A stretch of DNA of 5,280 nt from Verrucomicrobiales bacterium (lineage in GTDB: Bacteria; Verrucomicrobiota; Verrucomicrobiae; Limisphaerales; UBA9464): positions 1-5,280 of the forward strand of contig SXXZ01000261.1 in NCBI GenBank assembly GCA_005789375.1, in the 5' to 3' direction. Both the position numbers and the translations under genes were made by a program. Under the pieces are notes generated by a model that was not told where the DNA came from, searched no databases, and was given only the letters and a program-made list of their open reading frames with translations. Positions within the stretch are counted from its first letter, which is position 1, and the number at the start of each line of letters is the position of its first letter. Below are positions 1 through 5,147 of the stretch, one piece after another.

Positions 1-1527
1 GAGGGGTCGTCCTTTCCGATGGTGTGGGCCCGCAACAGCACAGACGTTGCAGCAGTCAACGTCACCGCGCGGTATGCCAAGGCCGATGCTGCGCCGGTCG
101 AGATCGCCGCGCTCGGAGTCCGCTTGTGGGACCGTTCCGGCGGAACTCGACTCTCGGCCAAGGTGTGTGTGCTCGATGGCGTGCGCCGGTCGTGCGCTCT
201 GGCTGACACCAAGTCCGGCACAGCCGACCTGAACGATATGCCCCGCTTCAGTCTGGCTCCGGGAGCGCAAGGTTGGCTTCGCTTCACCGTCGGCACCGAG
301 GTGCGGGAGATGTCTTTTGGTCCTCTGACTTCAGGAGAATCGACAGTCGACGCCCGCTGGCCCGAGTTGACCCCCGCCTCGGCCGCTGTAGATGCGCTGC
401 GTGAGTGGCTGGATTTGCCGTCCAACCGGCGTCCGGCGGAGGCTCAGGTGTTGTCCCAGGCGCTGTCGAAGACCGAGGCCGAGCGCATGCTGCCCATGGT
501 GGCGGCCGACCGCATGGCGGAATTGGTGGCTGAGCGGACTCCCGAGCTCGAAAAAAAGGAGTTGGTGCTCGAGGGTAAAACACTCCGGTGGTTAGAGAAG
601 GAGTTTGGCAAGGCACCGGCCGGTCAGCGAAGCCTGTGGATTTCCATGCACGGGGGCGGTGGGGCACCCAAGGCGGTAAACGACCAACAGTGGCAGAACC
701 AGATTCGCCTGTACGAGCCCAGCGAGGGATTCTACATCGCTCCTCGGGCTCCCACGGATTCTTGGAATTTGTGGCATGAGGGACACATCGATCCGATGTT
801 CCAGCGCCTCATCGACGACTATGTCGCGGTGCGTGGGGTGAGTCCGGATCGGGTTTATTTGATGGGTTATTCAGCTGGCGGTGACGGAGTCTGGCAGTTG
901 GCCCCCCGCATGGCCGATCGGTTTGCGGCCGCCTCCATGATGGCTGGGCATCCCAATGAGGCATCGCTTCTGGGACTTCGAAATTTGCCCTTTGCTATCT
1001 TTATGGGTGGCAACGATGCGGCCTACAACCGTAACCGTATCGCCGCTGAACGTGGGGCCGAACTCGACCGGCTAGCCCGCGAGGATTCCGGCGGGTACAT
1101 CCATCAGGTAAAGATCTACGAGGGATTGGGCCATTGGATGAACCGTAAGGACGCCGAAGCAGTTCCCTGGATGGCGGGTTTTGTTCGCAATGCCTGGCCT
1201 AAAAAAATCGTCTGGCAACAGGACGATGTGGTCCAACGCCGCTTCTATTGGCTCCAAGTACCTGCCGAAATTACCCTTCAGGAGCGCGCCAAGATTGTGG
1301 CCTCGGTGCAGGGACAAGAGATTCAGTTGGAGGGGCAAGTGCCGTCTAGCTTCCGCCTGCGTTTGTCGGATCGGTTGCTCGATCTGGATCGCCCAGTGCG
1401 GGTCGTCGCCAACGGTAAGGAGTGGTTTTCTGGCAAGGTCACCCGACAGGCTCGAGTGTTTCTTGCCTCACTCGAAGAACGGGCCGACCCGGTCTCCGCC
1501 GCGAGCGCTTGGGTGGATATGAAGTGA
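1..1527 (+). CDS. Exported-type alpha/beta hydrolase (esterase / PHB-depolymerase-like), 5' partial
   Basis: The reading frame is open from base 1. An ATG at 19 follows GAGGGG at 1-6, but no signal peptide follows that ATG and the first residues already look like a beta domain, so I treat the gene as running in from the left. Numbering from the ATG at 19: residues 1-105 are strand-rich, 106-200 are charged and helical, 205-395 form the hydrolase domain, and 396-502 are a C-terminal beta domain. The catalytic set is readable: HGGGG at 211-215 (oxyanion-hole type), GYSAGG with nucleophile Ser285, Asp333 in GGNDAAYN, and His372 in GLGHWM. It should hydrolyse an ester or similar bond; the substrate is unknown. 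Large hydrolases of this shape are, from memory, frequent in Planctomycetota and Verrucomicrobiota. The only two cysteines, C50 and C59, could form a disulfide, which fits export. A prolyl-oligopeptidase-like peptidase is the main alternative. Confidence 0.85.
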   Translation, partial: EGSSFPMVWARNSTDVAAVNVTARYAKADAAPVEIAALGVRLWDRSGGTRLSAKVCVLDGVRRSCALADTKSGTADLNDMPRFSLAPGAQGWLRFTVGTEVREMSFGPLTSGESTVDARWPELTPASAAVDALREWLDLPSNRRPAEAQVLSQALSKTEAERMLPMVAADRMAELVAERTPELEKKELVLEGKTLRWLEKEFGKAPAGQRSLWISMHGGGGAPKAVNDQQWQNQIRLYEPSEGFYIAPRAPTDSWNLWHEGHIDPMFQRLIDDYVAVRGVSPDRVYLMGYSAGGDGVWQLAPRMADRFAAASMMAGHPNEASLLGLRNLPFAIFMGGNDAAYNRNRIAAERGAELDRLAREDSGGYIHQVKIYEGLGHWMNRKDAEAVPWMAGFVRNAWPKKIVWQQDDVVQRRFYWLQVPAEITLQERAKIVASVQGQEIQLEGQVPSSFRLRLSDRLLDLDRPVRVVANGKEWFSGKVTRQARVFLASLEERADPVSAASAWVDMK

Positions 1528-1542
1528 GGTGGAAGCCCCACC
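1528..1542. terminator. Possible short hairpin between convergent genes
   Basis: GGTGG (1528-1532) and CCACC (1538-1542) form a perfect 5-bp stem around a 5-base loop, directly after the hydrolase stop codon and 5 bases before the 3' end of the opposing alanine racemase gene. There is no T-run on either side, so it is weak as an intrinsic terminator. The 20-base gap leaves no room for any other terminator between the two genes, so transcripts probably run into each other. Confidence 0.25.
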
Positions 1543-1547
1543 GACAC

Positions 1548-2684
1548 CTACACCTGCGGACAATAGACGCGCGGCAGGCGGGCCCGAAAACCCGCCAGCA
1601 CGTCGTAGGTGACCGTGCCGCTCAGTCGGGCTAGTTCCTGAACCGTGATGCAGTCGGTGCCTTGCATGCCGAGCAGGACCGCTTCATTACCCACCTGCGC
1701 CTCGGGGACATCGGCGAGATCAATCATGAGGGCGTCCATGGTGACACCGCCCACAATGGGGACTCGGCGTCCATGCAGGAGGACCTGCCCTTGATTGCGG
1801 AGTCGCGGATAGCCGTCGCCATAACCCACTGAAAGGACGCCGATACGGCTTGGGCGTTGGGCCTGCCAGCGCATGCCATAGCCTACCGTGTCGCCGGTTT
1901 CGAGTTCCTGGATAGCGGTGAGTCGGGCTCGCAAGGAGAGCACGGGAAGGACGCCCTCCAGACGGCGGCAGACTTCTGACGGATAGACCCCCTGGGCCAA
2001 CAGGCCGACGCGGACGCGGTTGAAATGAGCATCGGGCAGATCGAGTACGCCGCCGGAATTGCAGTGGTGGATCCACTGCGGCTGAATACTCAGGATTGCG
2101 AGTCGTTCCAGCACCCCTTCAAATCGCTGGGACTGGGTGCGGGCGAAGCCTTTGTCGAGTTCGTCGCTTTGGGCGAAGTGGCTGAGGGCCCCTCGAAACT
2201 CCAACCCGGGCAACGCGCCCAGGTGTGGTCCCCAGGAATCCACGTTCCTCCACGAAAACCCGAACCGGTTCATGCCGGTGTTGACCTTGAGGTGGATGGG
2301 CACCGGTTGCCCTCGGGTTCGGCCGGCCCTCGAGAAGGCCTCAGCCATCTCTACGGAACCGACACAGGGTTCGAGGTCTAGTTCCAGCACGTGCGGCACC
2401 TCGTCGGCCAGGCGTTCCCCCAGCAGCAGAATCGGGGCGGTAATACCCGCATCCCGGAGTTCCTGGGCCTCTCCGAGGGTGAAGACTGCGAGAGAATCGG
2501 CGTGGCCCTCGAGCGCCACCCGGGCGGCCTCGACGGCACCCAGTCCATAGGCGTTGTCCTTGGCCACAAACATCAAGCTCACCGAAGCCGGGACTTCGCG
2601 GCGGAGGATCTCCCAATTACGGGCCAACTGGTCGAGGTCAACCTGGACCCAGGCGGAACGGGGGCGACAAACGGTGGGCTTCAT
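1548..2684 (-). CDS. alr: Alanine racemase (PLP-dependent, fold type III)
   Basis: A 378-residue cytoplasmic enzyme that interconverts L- and D-alanine with pyridoxal phosphate and supplies D-alanine for peptidoglycan. Length and motif order match the family. Visible residues: PLP-binding Lys42 in AKDNAYGLG; Arg140 in GMNRFGF; His169 in LSHFAQSDE; the phosphate/pyridine region around VRVG (Arg225) and GVYPS; the second catalytic base Tyr269 in VGYGMRW; Met316-Asp317 in GGVTMDALM; and the C-terminal Tyr360 in TYDVLAGF. The start is the ATG at 2682-2684. It gives the usual short N-terminus before VQVDLDQLARN and overlaps the upstream gene's stop by 4 bases. The frame stays open upstream to 2999, but that stretch lies inside the ligase gene and does not resemble the family. 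No Shine-Dalgarno is visible, so translation probably depends on coupling to the ligase. The lysine motif differs from the usual KANAYGHG (Asp and Leu replace Ala and His). A related amino-acid racemase specificity cannot be excluded. Confidence 0.93.
   Translation of the reverse strand: MKPTVCRPRSAWVQVDLDQLARNWEILRREVPASVSLMFVAKDNAYGLGAVEAARVALEGHADSLAVFTLGEAQELRDAGITAPILLLGERLADEVPHVLELDLEPCVGSVEMAEAFSRAGRTRGQPVPIHLKVNTGMNRFGFSWRNVDSWGPHLGALPGLEFRGALSHFAQSDELDKGFARTQSQRFEGVLERLAILSIQPQWIHHCNSGGVLDLPDAHFNRVRVGLLAQGVYPSEVCRRLEGVLPVLSLRARLTAIQELETGDTVGYGMRWQAQRPSRIGVLSVGYGDGYPRLRNQGQVLLHGRRVPIVGGVTMDALMIDLADVPEAQVGNEAVLLGMQGTDCITVQELARLSGTVTYDVLAGFRARLPRVYCPQV
2681..2684 (-). promoter_or_regulatory. 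ATGA stop/start overlap coupling ligase to alanine racemase
   Basis: On the - strand the ligase stop TGA (2683-2681) shares bases with the racemase start ATG (2684-2682). The bases just upstream (GGCCGCCCGGCAATCC) contain no purine-rich ribosome binding site. Such an overlap normally means that ribosomes ending the first gene re-initiate on the second, which fixes the expression of the two products relative to each other. Confidence 0.8.
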
Positions 2685-3952
2685 GGATTGCCGGGCGGCC
2701 AGAGCGATTGGCCCACATCGGTTCGGTAGTAGCTGCCAAGAGATCGAATTTTGCGGATGTCGCTGTAGGCGTTGCGGATGGCTTCGTCCATCGATCCGGC
2801 CAGGGCCGTGATGTCCGCAATGCGGTGGCCAGTGGCCTCGAGTCCGCTCAGCGGTGATTCGGCCACTTCTTGCCACCAGACATCCCCCTGAAAGGCCCCG
2901 TCGACCGTCACTGGCACCCGTGGCCCAGTGAGTTGGGTGAAGGGATAACCGTAGCCCGCCAGAGTCAGGTTGCACCCGAACTCGCGGCCGCTCCGCCAAC
3001 GCGGACTCAAGGGCAACCCCAGAGCGCAGCGACCGAAGGTGTCCAGCGGATTAGCCAGCATGGCGGCGATCATTGGACCGCTGGTGACGCCCAATCGCAC
3101 ATTGTACTCGAGTACATGCCAGCGCTCCTGATGGCGGATGGCGGTCACTTGCACGGGGCCGCTGAATCCGACTGCGCGGAACCACGGGAGCAGGGGTTCC
3201 AGGAGTTCTTTGGCAAGGCCGTAGCGGTCGCCCGGATCGCGCTCCACGAGGCCACCGAGTGGGGCCCCGGCGACGATGCCGAGGTTCCCGTCGAAGGCCC
3301 GTTTGTATTCTTGGTTGGTGACCAACGAGTAGATTTCACCGTCGCTCACCAGCGCGATATGCCCGGCCTCCCGCCGTCCGAGGTATTCTTGGAGAAAAAT
3401 CCCCTCGGCGTCATCGATCCGAGGCAACCAGGCCAGGGTGTCTTCGGGTGTTTCGCACACGATGGTGTGGATGGGACTGGTGGGGGAACACAGGGGGTTC
3501 TTGACCACGAATGGACGACCCTCCCGCCGCACCAGAGCCTCGGCTTCCGCCCGCGTGGGAATGAGGTGCGAGCGCGGGAATGGGATGCCGGTCTGGCGAC
3601 AGAGTTCTCGGGCGAAATCGCGCTCCCGCTCCAAGCGTAATCCTTCGCCGGTCGGGCAGAGTATGGGAATCCCCAGGCCGAGGAGTTCTGCAGTCCAAGG
3701 GCGGAGAGCCCATTCCAGCGACATGGGAATGAGGAAGTCGGGTCGCCGTTCACGGAATCCTGAGCAGGGGTTGGGCACCTCGACGCTAGAAACGCAGGGG
3801 CCTTCCTGAAGGGGGCCATAATGTGCGTAGTCCCGGGTCAGGTAGGCCGTGACCTCGGCACCGTCTCCGCGGAGGTGGCGCATGAGCGCCTGGGTGAATG
3901 CCCCGACTCCCAGCAGGGCTACCCGTTTGAATGTCAGTTCGCTTGCATCCAT
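2681..3952 (-). CDS. Divergent PurD-like ATP-grasp ligase, first gene of an operon with alr
   Basis: A 423-residue protein, the usual length of phosphoribosylamine-glycine ligase (GAR synthetase, PurD), with the same domain order: Rossmann-like N-domain (RVALLGVGAF, residues 10-19), linker with GIPILCPT (94-101), ATP-grasp (about 115-285) and C-domain (about 290-423). Family-like pieces remain: QEYKRAFDGN (214-223), LEYN with presumed metal ligands Glu and Asn (281-284), GYGYP (333-337), and the C-terminal GHRIADITA (375-383) and YYRTDVG (408-414). Defining PurD motifs are changed: no GGREHA near the N-terminus, NPLCSPTSPIHT where DGLAAGKGV is expected, GIVAGAPLGG in place of GPNTGGMGA, and RLGVTSG in place of RFGDPE. 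It probably ligates a carboxylate to an amine using ATP, but the substrate may not be that of PurD. I chose the ATG at 3950-3952; a TTG at 3971-3973 would add seven residues. A GAGGG lies about 14 bases upstream of the ATG. Confidence 0.75.
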   Translation of the reverse strand: MDASELTFKRVALLGVGAFTQALMRHLRGDGAEVTAYLTRDYAHYGPLQEGPCVSSVEVPNPCSGFRERRPDFLIPMSLEWALRPWTAELLGLGIPILCPTGEGLRLERERDFARELCRQTGIPFPRSHLIPTRAEAEALVRREGRPFVVKNPLCSPTSPIHTIVCETPEDTLAWLPRIDDAEGIFLQEYLGRREAGHIALVSDGEIYSLVTNQEYKRAFDGNLGIVAGAPLGGLVERDPGDRYGLAKELLEPLLPWFRAVGFSGPVQVTAIRHQERWHVLEYNVRLGVTSGPMIAAMLANPLDTFGRCALGLPLSPRWRSGREFGCNLTLAGYGYPFTQLTGPRVPVTVDGAFQGDVWWQEVAESPLSGLEATGHRIADITALAGSMDEAIRNAYSDIRKIRSLGSYYRTDVGQSLWPPGNP

Positions 3953-3969
3953 GCCATCGATCAAGGCCC

Positions 3970-4032
3970 TCAACGGTTCGGCTCAAGGCCCCGGTTGAAA
4001 AGCAGGAAGATGCCCTGACGCACACTTTTCAT
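3970..4032 (-). CDS. Possible 20-residue leader ORF upstream of the ligase
   Basis: On the - strand an ATG at 4032-4030 opens a 20-codon frame (MKSVRQGIFLLF...) ending with TGA at 3972-3970. That stop overlaps a TTG (3973-3971) in frame with the ligase, giving a TTGA junction like the ATGA junction at the other end of the operon. If the TTG were the true ligase start, this ORF could couple to it. There is no convincing ribosome binding site and a frame this short is common by chance, so this is a weak call. Confidence 0.12.
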   Translation of the reverse strand: MKSVRQGIFLLFNRGLEPNR

Positions 4033-4054
4033 TCTTCGCTAAATCCCGAGTGAG

Positions 4055-4146
4055 TTGACGGACCGGTGGAACGCCGGGTCGAGGGACCCAGCCTACAAGG
4101 TGAGCTCGTTTGACGGACGGAATACGCTGGAACACGGGATTGACGG
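4055..4146 (+). repeat. Three TTGACGG words upstream of the pseudopilin gene
   Basis: TTGACGG occurs at 4055, 4110 and 4140, all in the same orientation; the first two extend to TTGACGGAC. They resemble a sigma-70 -35 element (TTGACA), but none has a good TATAAT-like box 16-18 bases downstream, so I do not call a promoter. They could be regulator sites or sequence decay. The region 3953-4189 otherwise shows only the 39-base repeat described separately. Confidence 0.25.
4068..4106 (+). repeat. 39-base interspersed-type repeat, copy A
   Basis: It begins GGAACGCCGGGTCG and ends with ACCCAGCCTACA and GAGCT. It matches copy B (4953-4991) at 34 of 39 positions in the same orientation. Inside, GGGTC (4076-4080) and GACCC (4085-4089) form a perfect 5-bp stem with a GAGG loop. 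It lies 83 bases before the pseudopilin ATG, on the non-coding side of that start. The pattern is like a REP-type or other dispersed non-coding element. No transposase is nearby. Confidence 0.8.
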
Positions 4147-4189
4147 GTCGGCTTGGATTGCCTCTTCTGATCCCAGTCCCTCTAATGCT

Positions 4190-4936
4190 ATGAAGCTATC
4201 CGCTCCTCTGCACAGTCGCGCCCGTGCGGGTTTCACTCTCATCGAGTTGCTGGTGGTCATTGCCATCATCGCTATTCTGGCGGGCATGCTCCTGCCGGCT
4301 TTGGCGCGGGCCAAGAGCAAGTCGTTGACGATTAGTTGCAATAATAACCAGCGCCAGATGGGACTGGGACTGCACATGTACGCCGACGACAATCGGGACA
4401 ATTACCCCGTGTACAACGATTGGGGAACCCTGGGCGGCAAGAAAGGCGTCATGTCGCTGCATGGTGGGTTGACGGGTGCCACCAACCGACCGCTGAACAT
4501 CTACGTCCCAGCCTTCGCGGCGTTTAAGTGTCCGGCTGACAAGGGGGATTCGCTGTGGAAGAGCACCTTTCCGAAGGGCACGCGCTCCTGCTACGACGCC
4601 TGGGGCAACAGCTATCTGACGGTTTGGTCGGTGGAAACCTTGCGTGTGAAGCATGTCACGGGGGATTCCTCCAATCCGGGTGCTCCTCAAGGCCGCCCCA
4701 TCAAGACGAGTGAGATTGCTCTTGGGCCTTCGAACAAGCTCATCCAAGGCGACTGGCCCTGGTGGGCCGATCGCGACAAGAACGACATCGCCAGCCAGTG
4801 GCACAACGTGAAGGGGCAGTACCGCTTCAACGTGTTGTGGGGCGATGGGCACACCGACTTCTTCCGATTCCCGAAGGAGGCCTCTCAGTGGAACTACACA
4901 GGCCCCGCGCCGGACCCCAACTTCACCTGGTGGTGA
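4190..4936 (+). CDS. Type II secretion/type IV pilin-like pseudopilin with prepilin N-terminus and C-terminal DGH motif
   Basis: A 248-residue protein with a class III (prepilin) signal: a basic leader MKSLAP-like in size (14 residues, ending RARAG), cleavage expected between Gly14 and Phe15, Glu19 at position +5 of the mature chain, then the hydrophobic helix to about residue 38. Prepilin peptidase would cut and methylate it; the helix anchors it in the membrane or packs it in a pseudopilus. The exported part has cysteines 50, 114 and 134, the family-typical [24 protein letters not shown] (shown in part; residues 50-73) and a C-terminal WGDGH (217-221). This matches the H-X9-DG prepilin-type group expanded in Verrucomicrobiota and Planctomycetota, although here 13 residues, not 9, separate His205 from Asp219. 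The start is ATG 4190. The frame runs back to a TTG at 4055, but that extension would translate the repeat. It stands alone, with no other secretion genes; its role is unknown. Confidence 0.9.
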   Translation: MKLSAPLHSRARAGFTLIELLVVIAIIAILAGMLLPALARAKSKSLTISCNNNQRQMGLGLHMYADDNRDNYPVYNDWGTLGGKKGVMSLHGGLTGATNRPLNIYVPAFAAFKCPADKGDSLWKSTFPKGTRSCYDAWGNSYLTVWSVETLRVKHVTGDSSNPGAPQGRPIKTSEIALGPSNKLIQGDWPWWADRDKNDIASQWHNVKGQYRFNVLWGDGHTDFFRFPKEASQWNYTGPAPDPNFTWW

Positions 4937-4948
4937 GCGGTGTTTTTT
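4922..4948 (+). terminator. Candidate intrinsic terminator overlapping the pseudopilin stop
   Basis: TCACC (4923-4927) and GGTGA (4932-4936) form a 5-bp stem with a TGGT loop, extendable by one T-G pair (4922/4937), and six Ts follow at 4943-4948. The stem is short and about five bases separate it from the T-run, so termination would be weak. It includes the TGA stop codon. Confidence 0.3.
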
Positions 4949-4952
4949 GGCG

Positions 4953-4991
4953 GGAACGCCGGGTCGGGCAACCCAGCCTACAGGGGGAGCT
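4953..4991 (+). repeat. 39-base interspersed-type repeat, copy B
   Basis: Same sequence class as copy A (4068-4106), with 34 of 39 identical positions and no gaps. The differences fall in the small hairpin (GGGTC-GAGG-GACCC has become GGGT-CGGGCA-ACCC) and near the 3' end. It starts 16 bases after the pseudopilin stop. The two copies bracket that gene as direct repeats. Confidence 0.8.
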
Positions 4992-5003
4992 GGTAGGCAG
5001 GGT
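4971..5003. repeat. Imperfect inverted repeat using the 3' half of copy B
   Basis: ACCCAGCCTAC (4971-4981) and GTAGGCAGGGT (4993-5003) pair at 10 of 11 positions around an 11-base loop. The right arm is a partial inverted copy of the 39-base repeat. The ACCC arm could alternatively pair with GGGT at 4961-4964, so two hairpins compete. Confidence 0.6.
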
Positions 5004-5007
5004 GGTG

Positions 5008-5091
5008 GGCTGTAGGCCCGGTGCCTTCACCGGGCGGTCTGTGGGTTCGGTATCCTCACCGGGTGTCTGTGGGTTCGGTGCCCTCACCGGG
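5008..5091 (+). repeat. Three tandem 27-base units, each with an inverted repeat
   Basis: Units at 5008-5034, 5037-5063 and 5065-5091. Units 2 and 3 differ at two positions; unit 1 is more diverged. All end in TCACCGGG. Unit 1 contains a perfect 8-bp stem (GCCCGGTG 5016-5023, CACCGGGC 5028-5035, loop CCTT). In unit 3 TTCGGTG can pair with CACCGGG through T-G wobbles, and unit 2 keeps most of it. The spacings of 29 and 28 bases are not multiples of three, which argues against coding. There are too few units and no spacers, so this is not CRISPR. Confidence 0.7.
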
Positions 5092-5107
5092 CCACACGGG
5101 GTGTGGC
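5091..5107. repeat. Perfect 7-bp-stem palindrome downstream of the PEP-CTERM gene
   Basis: GCCACAC (5091-5097) and GTGTGGC (5101-5107) form a perfect 7-bp stem with a three-base loop. It lies 40 bases past the stop codon of the - strand PEP-CTERM gene and could be its 3' end structure, but no T-run follows on that strand. It directly abuts the tandem units. Confidence 0.45.
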
Positions 5108-5147
5108 GTCGGTTTGGGAACACGGCAGGCAGCGGTGCCGGGATCGG

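Noticed and set aside
284..667. A 127-codon - strand open frame
   Set aside because: Antisense to the hydrolase, and Pro/Arg-rich as expected for a shadow frame.
2685..2999. N-terminal extension of the alanine racemase frame by 105 codons
   Set aside because: It lies inside the ligase gene in another frame, has an Arg/His/Pro-rich composition unlike the family, and the ATG at 2684 gives the normal racemase N-terminus.
2870..3640. A 256-codon + strand open frame
   Set aside because: Antisense to the ligase gene, which has clear family motifs. Long antisense frames are expected in GC-rich DNA.
4055..4189. TTG-initiated extension of the pseudopilin
   Set aside because: It would translate the 39-base repeat and put 45 extra residues before a leader that is already complete from ATG 4190.
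4196..4852. A 218-codon - strand open frame
   Set aside because: Antisense to the pseudopilin, with no recognisable motif.
4068..4991. The repeat-flanked segment considered as an insertion sequence or integron cassette
   Set aside because: No transposase or integrase, direct rather than inverted termini, and no attC core sites seen. Only the repeat bracketing itself is supported.
5008..5091. Tandem units considered as a CRISPR array
   Set aside because: Adjacent units are separated by only 1-2 bases, so there are no spacers, and no cas gene is present.
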